Shown here one piece after another: positions 14,601 to 29,600 of a DNA stretch of 64,000 bases (its first letter is position 1; every line of letters starts with the position of its first letter). The translations under genes and the position numbers were made by a program. Below the pieces are notes generated by a model that was not told where the DNA came from, searched no databases, and was given only the letters and a program-made list of their open reading frames with translations. The DNA is taken from contig ML677341.1 in assembly GCA_007922305.1 (NCBI GenBank), positions 65,732,064 through 65,796,063 on the forward strand, read 5' to 3'. The DNA comes from Dermatemys mawii (lineage: Eukaryota; Chordata; Testudines; Dermatemydidae).

Positions 14601-17600
14601 GAAACCCTCTTCTTCTCATTTGGGAAAGACATAAATAAACAAAATGTGGTATGAATTACCAGTTCAGTCTTTAAATCTTCTATTATGGCTCTCTCTTTCT
14701 GTAGTTCTTGCATCAGGTTTGTCACTTTCTGCTCTGCACTTTCTCGAAGGCTCATTTCCTCATCATACTTTGCCTTAATATCTGGTTAAGAAGGAAGTTA
14801 TGCAAAAAATCATTCATTCAGGTTTTAATTAAAAGAAGAACCGATTGCATAATAATTTTATTTACTTACCTACAATTTCAGTAGCCAGCTGCGCAGCTTT
14901 TTGCTCAAACAGGTCTTTCATCTGCTTAATATTAAAATTTTCTACTTGGATCTCTTCGAGTTGCCGTTCTAATGATTCTAGATCGAAAACAGTAGTATTT
15001 ATTGAAAAAACTAAAATCAGAGGTCATACAGAAACTTGTACTGATAAAAGAGCATTACTAATGAGTAACTCACCAAAGCTCATTTAACCTTCAATTCACT
15101 TTAATAGGACTGTTCATATGCTTAAAGTTAAGCATGTGATCAAGTTCTTTGCTGGAACACAACAGTGAGCACAGCATTTTTCAGGCTTGAGCTCATAATC
15201 TATTCTAGCTAACTAATGGAAATTAGTTTATCCATTTTGGTCACTTTTTGTACACTGCTAATTTCTGAGCCTTGAGGTGCAGTCAGAAGTTATTTAATAA
15301 GGATCAGCCAGAGATTGTGTGTACACATAAGAAATTGATTATTCCATGACTGTCTCATGCAAATATAACATAGAACAAAAAAATTATAAACATGCAGATT
15401 TTTTTAAAAGTGTTTTCTTTGGCAGCGAGCAGGAAAGACTGGCAATGAAATTAACAGAATGAGCATTGACAATTGGTGGAATTCAAATGTCAACAATCAC
15501 TCTGTCTTCCTCAGCACAATGGCTGTTTGGATATTTAAAATGATTAAGAACATGTTCAAAAATCAGAACTATGATCAGAAGTACTTTTATGGTTACAATA
15601 ATTTCACCTCTTTTATCCTAGAAATGATGGAACCAATCATCTTCTTTCTAATGTTTCTTTACTCTAAAAATGAACAAGGCAACCTTACATGTCCCTATAA
15701 ACTTATTGAAAAAAAAAATGTAGGCAAGATGAGACATTACATAGTAGAACCATTTTAGCCTTTCAACATAGGAAACAGTATTTTTCATCAAGTGTGAAAT
15801 TTCACTTAACTTAATTTTTCTCACACACAGTACTGTAGTATTTCAATGCAATGTAGAAACTTCTCTATTAAAATATTTCTCACCTGCAGATGCAGCAGTT
15901 GTCACTCCATCCAGCTTAGATTCCTTAAGAAAAGAAAAAAAGAAGTGTGTCACTAGATAGGAAAAGGTAATAACAAAAGTTTCAATAGCAGACATTTCCT
16001 GAGCATTTGAAAGAATTCCATACTTGAAGCCTCTAGAAAGGTTACGAAAATAGACTTATGACATATAAGAGAAGTAACTGCAAAGACAGATTTTCCCAAA
16101 AGGTTCAAGCAATTCTATACTTTTAATCCTTCACATATAGAGCAAAATTCATCCCTAATGACTATTTCTGAGATTTGTATAAATCAGCTCTGAAGTAACT
16201 CTTCTATATTTGAAAATAAACTCGAGAGCTCCATTGTTTCAGAAGGCAAGTTTATAAGGTGCAACAGGCTACAATTAACTTTGTTTGGTGGGTGGTTTTG
16301 GAGAAGTTTTGGGGGGGCTTTAAGATTATATTGCTATTTTCAGAAATACTTTGGAAGTAATAACACTACAGCATCTCAAATAGCTGCAATAACAGTGAAG
16401 AAACAGATAAACTGAGCATGGTCTGAATGAACATACTGTGAGGAAAAATCTGAATGGAAATTAAAGGGCATGTACAATCATCGCATCTTTAACCTCATAC
16501 ACAGTTATTTCATTGTATATACAACTGATTTGGTTTGAGCATTGGCCTGCTAAACCCAGGATTGTGAGTTCAATCCTTGAGGGGGCCATTTAGATCTGGG
16601 GCAAAAATATGTTGGGTTACTTACTTGGGGATTGGACTAGATGACCTCCTGAGGTCCCTTCCAACCCTGATATTCTATGATTCTATGATTTTTTAATACA
16701 CTTCAGGAATAAATTTATGGAACTAATTGGGCCACATGCCTTACAACAAGGTATTAATCTTCAATGTCAAAGATGACAATAAACTCTTGTTGTAAACCTG
16801 CTTCAAGTATTTTAAAGCAATTACTTGCTGCTGCTGCACTTTTTCCAATTCTTTTTTCAGCTCTTCTGAATACCATCTTTCCTCCTAGATAAGGGGGAGG
16901 GGACGGGAGGGAGGAGAGAGAAAGTATATTATGGACTCACAATTTGAGCTGCTAGCACACTTCACTATTTGAAACCATGAACTATATTCAAGTAAAATTA
17001 ATTTCTAACCTTAAGTGAAGCTTGCAAGTCTTGGACTTCTTGTCGGAGTAGTGATATTTCATTGCTGAATAAAGATCCGTGAGTTGAGAAATGAATAAGT
17101 CATGGTTAAATTTTGTTGATTAAACTTCTAGTACATGTAATAGGTCCTGTTCAGACTTATTACTAAATAAACTGGATACAGGACACCTCACCTTTGATCA
17201 GTGTCTAAATACAGTATTACTTTTTTTATTTTTTGAAATTTAACACAAACTGTACTGCAATCCATGATCTCATTTTCACACTAATCACCAGATTTAAAAA
17301 GTGCTTAGTTACCTTAAATATCTTAATAATTTTCAATCTAATGTATTTGGTCTATTCTCAGAATGAGTAATTGCATTAAGGGTTATGGAATTTTATTTTA
17401 ACCCTTGTACTGGACCAAAAATAAACCAACTATTTCCATATTGGGATCTTGGAGACCCCTAGTATGTGAAAATTGGAGATAATACAAGGGATGCATTTAA
17501 AACTGACTTTACTTGTAACCAGTGAACTATAAAAATATGAATAAGTTAAAACTTTCTAGATTCAGAAGTAGTACTCACCTTCTGCAGTAACGATGGTTCT

Positions 17601-20600
17601 TCGAGATGTGTGGTTCTATGGGTGCTCTACCATAGGTGTGCTTGCGTCTCTGGGCTGCTGATCAGAGTGTTCATTAGGCCCACACATGCACTGTCTCACC
17701 TTGTGCTGCGCCACAAGGCTAGTCAGTATGCTAAGTCCCTACTCCCACATGAGACTTAAACCTGGTGTTGAGCTGACTGACCAGGGCCACCTATTCACTT
17801 ACATATCTCTCAATGAAAATGGCCTTCATGATAGCAATTACTTTGGCTGGAGAATAGCAGAAATAGCAGCTCTGGTGCAGATCCCCCCTACACGATATTC
17901 TTTCAGGACAAGGTTCACTCAGATCACATTCAAAATTCATTCCTAAAGTAACCTCCCCATTTCACATGAACTAATTGATTCTCTCCCAACCGATCAGCAG
18001 TGCAGAGATGCAAGCACACCTGCACTGGAGCACCCCTAGAGACATTATTTGAAGACACACATTACACAGTATTTGTACTGCAGTCTAACTGACCCCATGA
18101 AGAAACACATTTTTAAAAAAGGAAAACACTACACTTTACAGGCATTGGGGGCTAAATGACCCCATGTTTAGACAATGAAAATAGATAGCAACAGCAACAA
18201 TCTAAAAGGCACAAACACAGCAAAGTTGCAATAAATGGCCTACTACTTTGAACAAATGGAGCTAATAGGTGGCATATGTTCTAAAAATGCAAGTTTTTAC
18301 ACTTCACACATTTTTGATGTGTTTTTCTGTCACTCCCTGGAACAGATGCAACAGCTTCCTCATTAGTCTCTGGATCAGTATCCAGGACTCAAGCCATTAC
18401 TTTCCTAGAAGCCTTAGGCAAAGCTGGAATGTTCCTTTCCTGTACCAGTGGGCTAAACATTTCTGTACTGAGGTCCCTGAGAAACATTCATCTCTTATTC
18501 AAAGATGTATTATGTCACTTGTGATTCAACAAAATCTAAACAACATATGCCTTCAGACATGCAATGTGCATGTGCAATCCAATAGTGTGTCTTTCCCTAA
18601 CCACAGCATCTGTCAAACATGGATTTGACAGAAAATGTATCTGACAATCGTTGCTTCCCCAGATATTCTTCCTAGCAACTGTAGGCTTCCCAGAAAACCA
18701 AATTTGATGGTATTATCTTCAAAGAAACTCAATTTGCTGGACAACTGTGATGATACATGAGACAAATGGTATCTAGAGTCTCAGAGATCCCCAAGATTAA
18801 GAACCTTTGGATACATTTTTTTAATCACAAAAATCACAATAGGTAAAATAATAAAACCAATGTGGAAAGATTGGCTCCTTCCTAATTTGAGCATACTTAA
18901 TGTATGAAATAGTACAGGTTTGTCATACCAATTTTTATTTAAATGTTTGTGTGCATTGGGTTCAGACAGACCCCAAAACAGTAGAAGAATTAAATATGCA
19001 AATAAACTTGATTTAAATCTATATTCTGTTTTACTGGATTGTATCAATTAAATAACAGAACTTCAGAATTGCAAGATAATGTATTAAAATGTTTAGCTCT
19101 GTTATAGTCCAGATTATTAAAAGTGCAAGTCAGTTCCCCCTCATTTCCCATATAATGTCAAAGGGCAATTGCTAAGAGACAGCATGTTATCCTATTTGTT
19201 CTGAAATATGCTGTTATATAATATTTAACCCAAAGAGCAATTCAACATGTCCAATAGTTACACCAATTTGAGGGCCTGAGTGCACTGACATTCAAACCCC
19301 TGGGGTTTGTAACGCTCGAAGCCTGATGTTCTAGTTGCCCAGGAAAACGAAAGATGAGGAGGAAATGGTTATTAATCAGTTTGCATAGCACCTTTATAAA
19401 ATCTCCATTCACCTTGATGAATTAGAAAAATATACACATAAGGATCACATCACATCACTGAAATGCAGCCACTCTTAATATGGAATCTAGCATATTACCG
19501 CCAACACCACATTATTTCTTACTCTTATTATTGGTATGCAGTAACAATCTGAGGCTCCAGCCACAACAAAAGGATGATACAAAAAACACTACACAACAAT
19601 TCAGGGTCAGTAAATAGAAAAGAAAAATCTCCAATAAATATTACTAGTGTCTCACTAATTACATTTATATTGTAAGTTATCTATTTAAAGCAATAATGGA
19701 ATTTCCGTCTTCTCTACACAGGAATGTTTTAGAGTTATGCAGACATATTCATACAGATATAGATATATCACCATAACCACCAGTGTGGACACACATTCTC
19801 TATAAAAGTGGCTTTTTTAAGTTTAGTTTATGTCAGTTGGGAAGAGGTTTAAGCTAAACTGAAAAAGTTCTCTTATACTTGAATAAAAGTGTTCACGCAG
19901 AGAGGTTATATTGATATAACTATGTCAGTTTAAATTCACAGCTTGGCTTACATTAAAAGATGGCACTTTTAACAGTACTGTGTTTTTCTTGACCCAGTTC
20001 CAAAACAGTTAGCTATATCTCACCTTTCTAAGCCTTGTCTAAATGGAAAAAATTATTTAGTATAACTTGAGGCATGAATTTAAACCAATTTTTTTTTATA
20101 CAATACCAATATAACTCTGTGTGGACACTCATTTCAGTAAAAGAGTCTTTTTCCTCATTTATGCTTATTTCATTCTGGAAAGAGGTTTATGTTACACTGA
20201 AAAGGCCACTCTTATACTGCAATAAAAGGGTGTCCACACAGGGAATTATACTGATATAACTGTACCAGCTTAAGAACTGGTAAATCTTTCCTGTGTAGAC
20301 AAGCCCTAACTCTTATTCCTTTTTGCTCCCCTTGAGCTGCATGACTCGCAGTCCTTCTCCCACTTATGTCTTCAGGCCTTCTTCTATGCAGCCCTCCTAA
20401 ATCTGATGCATCATTCTTGATCCAGATATACTTTAAGTTCCTCTTTTATGTGATGTGTGAAAATGACTATAAGAACATTATCTTACTCAGCAAATCTGTT
20501 CCCAATGTGTATTGAGGGTCACATCTACTCATGTTAGTGAGCAAAGTAAATTTGTATTGTTCTTTGTCTTCTTTCCCCGCAAAACAACGAAACTAAGACT

Positions 20601-23600
20601 GAGTGAGCTGTAGATTCAATCTATCTTGTGTATTGTCAACAGAATTGTTTACTGCATTCCAGTCAGTTACCTGTGCAACCTCACTGAAGACAAGGTGTTA
20701 CTGAAGGCACAATTTGACCTGTAGAACCTTTATTAATTACTGGTAATGATACACCAGATGGAAAGAACTCAGCTTGACTCTCAGACACTATGCTGAATTT
20801 GCAGGGCTGGCACGTAGACAGAAAAAACAATGAAACAAAATAATCCCCATCTTTTTACTTGTAAACTGAGCATATTTGATAAGCAGATGAAAATAAACAC
20901 GGAAACCTATACTGCCAATTGTACAGATTCACATTTAAGAGTAGACCCACACCTTAAAATACACTTCTTCCCTAAGGCCTAATCCCCACTCTTAGCCCTC
21001 ATGTTCACAAATCTTAACCGATGAATGTCTGGGGAGGGTATTTAATGTCAGCCCTATCTACTTCATTTTTAATATCATTAAGTCATGCTACTTGTTACTT
21101 TCTAAAAAAATATCCTAGAAAAAAACATTTTTATTAGTTTATATGAATGGTGGTTTCACCAATTTGAGCAGAAATAATTTAACATGTAATATGAGAAATG
21201 TTAAAAAACATTCAAAACCCTCAAATGTTAATGTAGAGTCTTTCCTTTGCTGAGTTGCAGAGAAAGGGTCTTGTCAGATTCTTTGACAGCTCCACTTCCG
21301 CTAGCATATTTAATAGAATGAGCATGTTCAGCTGAAGGAAGTCATCAAGATCCCGTGCCAAATGGAGAGCTGTCAGTGAGGAAAAGCCTCCAGATCAGTG
21401 TGTGAAAAGACAACCTCCAATGACGTTGGCTATGAGCAATGGGGTTTTGATGGATGCCCTGCCCTGCCATTTTGTGACCTGCTGCCCTGCTTCTGTCAAT
21501 GCCCAAGATGGCTCTCAGCCTATCCCATTTGCAATTGGGAAGAAATGGGAGCTTCTTCTTCCTACGGACAGTCATAATAGGTTTTGGATTTTGTTTTGGA
21601 AATTTTTATTTTCCTATAATGGACTCCAAACTTAATAGCCATAGCCTGTTAAATTTTAATGTTCTTTTCTTTACAAAAACCCTATCTTTCATCTTTTTTA
21701 GTTCAATAGGTTATCAATGTTTTAATTAAATTATTTATCATTTTTGGCTTATTATTTTTATCAATCACAGAGCGTTTTCTCTATGGCTGAGACAACAGCT
21801 AGTCAAGATATTAGTTGAACCCATCAGAATTATAAAATCTACACCTTTATTATATTAGCATATGTTCCCACACTCTATGTGACTGCACTCAAAAACAGCT
21901 CACCATCTTATTGCTATGCACAAGGAAGGCAAGAGTCATGAAATGCATAAAATAGAAGTAATACAGTCTGAAATTTACAACAGTCCCATATATCCATTGA
22001 ACAGAAGGGGAAACAAGATAGAACCACGTGGAACCTTGCATGAACGAATCCTCAGGGACAAGGAACAAGTGCTCAAAATCAATTTTTGGAAATGCTCAAA
22101 TAAGAAGGGACTCAAGCCACCCATGAGTTACCCCCATCAACTCCAGCTACAGCCATAAGAGTCAACACCACTTCCTGATCAACAGCATTAAAGGCAACCA
22201 ATGGAATTAACAATATCAATATGAAAATCAAATTTTGATCTATCACTACCCCAGTATCAGCTAGCATAGTATTAAATTAATATTTTAATTAGTTGTAGAA
22301 ATGGGGCATTATGATTTAAATATTTCACTGCATAATTAACTGTTCAGATTAGTACATGCTTAAATGTATTTAAAAATACTTAACATTGATAGAAGACTAT
22401 ATGCACAGATTAATATTGTTCTACCTTTTCGGTGAAGGATGCTCTTCTCCTCCGTGACCTGAATCAATACCAGAGCCGTGAACTAATTCATAGTGCTTGA
22501 AAAGTTCTTCAGCAGATCCATGAGATTTCATACACAGAGGACAAATAAAGCCCTATTATAAAGGAAAGAAAATTCAACAATAGTTTTTGCTTTTTCCCAT
22601 CCTTTTCATCCTAATCAAGAGATTCACTGGTACCATTTAACAGAAAAAAATAAAATGTAGGAGAATAGTTACCTTGAAAAATACCAGTTATCTAATTCTC
22701 CGATATTATGGAAAATAGAGAGGACTAGAAAAGCATAAAATAAACGTCCTATTTCATTATGTAGTTCTGTTTTCCAGTAAAATTGTACCTATTGCTAAAT
22801 TTCACTCCCAGAACTAGTACACAGAACTGTAATAAATTATAAGAAATGTAGCCTCACAAAGGACTCAGTCACTATTTTAAATGTTTGAGGAAAGGCTGTG
22901 TTGAAAAGGCAGTTTCACAACATTTTTATTTAAAAAGGGTTCTGTTTCTTTCAAAGATTTTCCTAGGACAGAGACCTTTTGAGAACCACACTCATAGTAA
23001 TCAGACTGAATAAAAAATTGCAGAGAAGAGTCAGCCAGAAACTCAACGGCAGAAGCAGCCAAAGCTGCTGCACTGGGGGAGCATGCCCAACCCTCCCCCT
23101 AGTAACCTCTAGACACAGAATTCTGCAGAAAAGACACCGGCGCACACAACTCCTGGGGACACCAGGTATAGTCTCCCCACCTCTCTCTTATATAGGCTTG
23201 GGAGAAAACCACAGAGAAGAGCCAGCCAGAAATTCCAGCCAGTAGAAGCAGAAGCAGCCATCAGGGACCTTGGGACATTCAGAGAACTTTCCACAAGTTT
23301 AACTCTACTTTCTCTGCCCTATGCTGACGGACTGTTTGCTTCAGCCCTCCCCTCCCTCATAGTCTCAGCTCTTCACTTCAGCTCACTGCCCCTCCTACGT
23401 TAAAGGAGCCATCGGCGGAGGGGGTGGGGCTCGCGAGAGGCTCCCATCATTAAGAACTAAGAAACAGCAGGCTCAGACCTGACCAGAAAGGGGGTGCTCG
23501 CAAGAGGTGGGTGCCGCCCCGTTCCAAACTGAGAGATTGCAGACACTGAATGGGCCAAAGAGAGCATTCACAAGAGGCAGGTGCCAACCCTATTACACCA

Positions 23601-26600
23601 CTCCTTTCATGGACAGTAGGGACATGGTATAAGTAGCTAAAGGCCCAAAGGGGAGGCCTTCTTAGCACTGAGAAAAAGAGATTCAGGTTCCATTGGTTTG
23701 GAAACTTCTAAGTAGGCAGGAAAGTCCTTATTAAGCCTTTCTATAATCTATTGGTTAGAGAGAGTGAGAAAATCATGTAGTCCTGAGTAGCTGGGATGGT
23801 ATGCACTAATGGCGGCTAAGTGCATTCGTAAGGAGCTGTTGGATGGACCCTATGTCGTTAAAGATAGAATACAGTAAAGATGAGCAAAATAGCTGTAGTC
23901 TCTGGTAGGATGCCACTTTGTTGCATTCAAGATGAGAAGTGTTTCCATTTATACTCCTGGGGGATTTTATGCAGGACTGCGCACCCGCAGACCTCCCCCG
24001 CCCCCACCCAAGGATTCCTATGCTTCCCTGCAGAAAATGCAGGGAAACCATGCGAGGATGACTAAGGGTGCAGGGTTTGTTTTTTTTGTGGGGGGGGGAC
24101 TTCCCCTCTCCAAACAGAGGTGAGTCATGGGGGGGCACATGGGGTTACATGCTCCATACACACATACATTTCTGCAAGCGCAGTGCTGCCCAGCTGAAGG
24201 AGGCTGTCGGCTCTGCTGACTCTTCAGCTGAAGGCCACCTCTTGGGTCCTAGTGCCAGTCATGCTCCCCTTCTGTGTGCTGGGAGCCTTCTTTTTTTCTG
24301 CGCAACAGTGAGTGCCCATGGTGCAGCTGGGTAACAGTGGGTGGGGAAATGAGTGAAGGCAAGGTGAGGGGGTGGGAGAAAGAGGCAGTGGGAAAGGAAG
24401 GAGGATGAAATAGTGCAGGGGGAGGGGAATGTGAGAAGGAGGGGAGGAGGATAGAGAAAAGGCGGGGATAGGGGAATCGGAGAGGAGAAGCAGGAGCTCG
24501 GCATGCAGCATCCCCTCAGCAGCAGCTGGGGCTTCCCCGTGAGGCAGGTCCATTGAACCCTCACCCTGACAAGCCCTACCCTCGTACACCGGGATCGCTC
24601 TGACGAGACCCACCCACACCTCTACCGAACCCCAAACAGCTGCATCTGGATCCCCACCCCGTTAAGCCCCAGCCCGTCAAGCCCCACTCCCCCAGCACCC
24701 AGACACCCCCAGTGAACCCCTTGACAACCCCCATCTCCCAACACCCACGCCCCCACTGCTGAGCCCTAACCACCTTCACCTAGATCCCCTCCAGAGTCCC
24801 ATTGCTCCTGCACCGGGAACCCCACCACAGCCCCCCGTCCATCCAGATCTCCCACTGAACCACCCACACCCAGATTTCCCCACACCTGGATCCCTAACAC
24901 GCTAAGCCCATCCACGCTTGAATCCTGCTAGACTGAGCCTGTCCACCCACACCTGGTGCACCTGACACAAAGGGGCAGGATCCAGGGGTTTTTGTGGGGA
25001 AGGCCCAGCCCTTGCATTGTGTCAGGGTCAGGTACAGCCTCACTGCCAAGTCCCTGCACCCAGGGCGATGGGGCTCCAGGGTGATCTCCCACCAAAATGC
25101 AGCCTGTTGCCTGTGCTCCCCACTGCCTTGCTGGAACCACATTTATTTGCTGACAATAAAATTTGCAGAATTTTTCATTTTTTGGTGCAGAATTCCCTCA
25201 GAAATGCATTTAGCTAGGTAACATTTCCTCATGGCTATCAGAGAGGAGCATGAAAGTTCTAGAGATGATGCCCATTCAAATATGAGGTGGAGCAGTCATG
25301 GATTGTGGTGTCTGAGCTTGCTGTTGCACTGGGTCAGGAATTCTGGGTATGTTGGGAGGATAATTCCTGGGCAAGATGACATATGCAAGAGGTTGGGGAA
25401 CCAGAATTATCTAGTATACAGGAATATGGTATACGCTCAATTGATTAAACTGCATATAGAATTATACCATATATGTTGTTTATCAAGAAAGGTGTTTTAT
25501 GAAAGTCTCTAACACACTGGTGATCAATATCATTGTGAATAGTATGTATTAACACTAAATAAGGAATTATGGATACTTAATGATATTATACTTTACAGTC
25601 TGTGACCAAACAAAGAGGAAAAAGGTCTCTCCCAGAGGGAAACATCACCGCTATCTACTTGTATCCAAGAAACTGAGCAAGATGTAATGAAAAACAATGG
25701 AAGCCCTATTCACATAAAAATCAGCAGGAGGATGGAAACAAGGGAAGAACAGCATGAGGTCATGCTGCCTCCTAAAACCAGGTCACTGAATTTAGGAAGA
25801 TATAAACAAGAACAGATGCCATTTTGGCATCCATCATTAGATGAACATATGGGGCCAGAATTTGTGTAAGCTGGGAAAGATCAGTCCTTCAACCAAGGAG
25901 GGTTGAAGTTTCTAGGACTGAATATAAGTGAAAAACCTACTTAGGCAAAGATCTTTCCACAGGAAGACTAAGGAAGGCAGCATCTTGTACTACTGTGGAA
26001 GACCCTGACTGAGGGAAAATCAGCCATGTCTAGGAAGAAGGAAGATTGGTGAGAGAAACCATCTTGTACAAAGCCTATACATTGGTAGATCAAGTTGTAG
26101 CCCTTTTAATCATCTTGACTTTTATTTCTTTTATTTGGCATCAGTTAACCTATGTCATATTGTTAATACATTTGTTTTATTTTTTACTATAAACCAACTC
26201 ACTGCTGTGTTTGAAGTAAAGGGAGTATCTACCCCAGCAGTTAAGTTAATAAGTTGTAATGCACCTTTATCTCTATGAAGGAGCAACAAACCTTATTTCT
26301 CTGAATGGTCCAAGTGAAGATTGGACATTTCAGGTGGGAGTATGTTGGGGTCACCTAGCTGACTGTGACCAAGGCTGCTGGAAGCCAGAGCGGAGCTGCA
26401 GAACCAGAACTATATAGCACACAGACACTCAAGGTGTGGCCCGCATGCTTGTAAACTGGCTGTGAGTGTCCCAGGCTGAGAACTACAGCAGCAAAGAATT
26501 TCACCCACCTAAAATACCTCAATTTAACTGACAACCAATTAACACACTGTAAAAAATAACAGTGTAGACAAGCCCTCTCTGTGTTTGGTAAGGGTTGGAT

Positions 26601-29600
26601 TTTATTCTGGTTCTTTATCCTTTTTTATGTTTTCACTCTGGGCCTGATTCTCATTTACACTGAAGTCTCTTTACAGTACTCTAGCAGCATGAAGAAGCCC
26701 TAAAGTGGAAGTAAGTGTAATTTATACCCACTTTAAAGTCCTTTTACTATGTCAGACAAAGGCCTATTTGCATTGCTCTAAGTGATATCAAAGCCTTCTG
26801 TCTTTTTTGTTCTCTCTTCACACATGGTATATTTAAAAATCATGTTACCCTTCAGTGCTTTGCACTGTCATGAGCTCACTTCATATTTCTATAACATTAA
26901 AATAAAAAACAACTATAGAAATTACAATTCCCCTGAAAGCTTTGTCATTTTGCATGTAATTTGTACTCATCTGCAGCAAAACCAGCAATTACATACCATA
27001 TAATGACAAGATTACATAATTAGCTTTGCTTTAATACTTAGTTTTTTAGTTAAATGGCATATTATATACTAAATATTATCAGCTTTACCTGGTAACTTAA
27101 AATATAATCACTTAAGTAGTGTATACATTATGTATATATTATTTAAGATGGCATTTGCCCTTTAACAACACAGCTGTTATATGGTTATTTCTAACCTGTA
27201 AAATAAAACACTTAAATCCGATTTAATCTGAGAGAATTGACTAGTCTACAGGTATTTATTTACTTAGTGAATTAGGGTATTTATAAAAAGATTGAGTGGG
27301 AACCTTTAATAATTTATTAAACTCCAAGTAAACAAACACCTTACTTTTGCTACCATATTAAGTTCCCAAAAATCAACACACCAGATTGTGGATTCAGTAC
27401 TTGTTCATCTGAAGCCTCATTTGGCACAACTTTCTCCTTTTGTGATTATTCCCCTGAAAGCAAACATTTATACCCAACTAGCATGCTTATTTGCCAGGAA
27501 AATTAGATTTTGTTTGTAATTATTGTCCCAAAGAAAAGTTAGTTGTCATTTGATGGTAACCATTAAAACATGTTGATATGCAACTAAATGTAGCCTTTAC
27601 ATTACATTTGGTGCAGCTTTTTTTCTCTCTCTCTCACCCAACTAGAAAGATATACTTTTATTAAAGCAATTATACTGTGTGATGGAGTCAGACCAGAAGG
27701 GTATAAAAGAGTGCTGGAATATCAGCCTCAGGATGTGCAGGTCCCTGTTCCCTGGATAGCCAAACAAAGGCTACTCCAGGCGAATCAAGAACCTTCTAGA
27801 AAGGAGTAGAAACAGCTAGCCTGATTGGGACACCTGAAGCCAATCACGGGCTGGCTGAAACTTGTTAAAAACTTCCCAGTTAGTCAGGTGGGGGGAGCCA
27901 AGGAGAAAGGAGCTGGAGGAGAGGAAGCTTTGCGATACCCTGAGGTAAGGGAGAAGTGGGAGAGCTGTGGGGAAGTAGCCCAGAGAAAAAGTAGCAACTC
28001 TGTCAGTGAAAGGTTGGCTGACAATAGCTACTACCATTAGGGTCCCTGGGCTGGAACCCGGAGTAGAGGGCGGGCCTGGGTTCTCCCCAGCCTGCTACTA
28101 CTGAAACACCTCCTGGAAGGGGAAGGCAGGTCCCTAGCAGGACAGGAGTTTACTCTGTCCTGAAATAAGCCCAAAGGGACAACAGAGACTGTGGGAGTTC
28201 TCTCACCAACAGCTTTGCTGGCTGATGATGAAAAGGGCTCAGTAGACTGTAACCCTGGCCTAGAGAGAAAAGGGCTACGTGGAGGATCACAATGAGCCTC
28301 TAAGGCTAGCACAAACCGCTTGGAAGCACAGGACTCACAGGGACAAGGCCAGAGCTTTGCCACAACTGCTTACCTTGAATTTATTCAGATTCTTAAATTT
28401 TACATACATTAAAGATAGTGAATGGTACATTTCTTATTTCCTGAATTTTTTTACTTGCAATTTATATCAAGTTCTATTTGGATGCAAATTCAATTAAATG
28501 CACAAAACCAGCATTTTATTTAAATCATCATTACATAAAACTACCTAAAAGTGCTGAATACATAAGAAAAATTTATCAAAGCATGTTTTGCATTTAAAAC
28601 AAACAGTTTTACTAAAGAAATGAAGTATTAACCTTAACTAGTGAACTGGTTGTTTCTGGTCACCATGTGCTTCAAGATTTCAGATGTAACAGAACCCATC
28701 CTCTCTCAAATTTTAGTCACAGACTGGAAAAGGGAAAACAAGATTTCTTGCTTTTTCAGCTTCCCCATTTGTTTTTTTGACTTTGAATGAACTAATCACT
28801 GAACTGAAATGAAGAAAATATTCTGTCTGCACCTGCAGAAAAGGTTACTGCTGTCAAAAGCTAGTTTAGCTCAACAAACTCTACTTCTAGGTGCTTAGCT
28901 AATGACTTCCATCAGTTCAGTGGTTTAACTTTCTTTAAAGCTCAGTAGCAAGCATGTACTGAGTAATACTAGTTTTAATATTTGAATAGCTAAAGTTTAA
29001 GCCTTAACATAAGCGCCCATTTCAAATTTTATATTTTAAATAGCTTTTTTTAAAGTAAACCTATTAAATTTAAAAATCTGATTTTTAAATCATTGACTTT
29101 AATCCACCTTGTTACTTGTTTTTTAAACAATTCCAAATTCCCAACATTCATCTCCATGACTCTAGTAGATTCAGCAGTTAATTTAGGATTTTTTTTAAGT
29201 GAGCAAGTATTTATTTTTTAAGTGAGCATGTTGTATATATCTAATCTTCAAATTGCCATGAAAGGTGCATCTAAAGTTCGTATATTCTCTATCTTACGAC
29301 CAATATTTTTATTCATCTGATGCATTATAATTAGTAGATTATACAATGTACTTTTCATTTCAGAGTGAAAGAACAGGAATTTCTGCGAAGCTCTCACTGT
29401 GACACTGACAACAGGCTTGATCTTGCCATCAGAAGCAAAGACTATTCTTTTTTCACTCAGCATAGACAGCAAGCAAAGGCACTGTAACAACAGCACATTT
29501 CGGGGGTGGGGTAAAATTTAGATGCAAGGCATGAGGAGGATTTAGCTATGCACCTCCCATTGTGCAATTAAATCCTCCACTTGCACATGTGGGTGTCCAC

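Noticed and set aside
15459..15758. 99-codon plus-strand open frame
   Set aside because: Composition is that of AT-rich noncoding DNA, with no EEA1 or other family similarity.
16531..16690. Possible tRNA gene from the A and B box signals
   Set aside because: No complete cloverleaf, and the CR1-like tail shows it is a SINE head, not a functional tRNA.
24224..24619. 131-codon minus-strand open frame
   Set aside because: Low-complexity Pro/Ser/Leu translation of a purine-rich strand inside the 1.25-kb hAT element.
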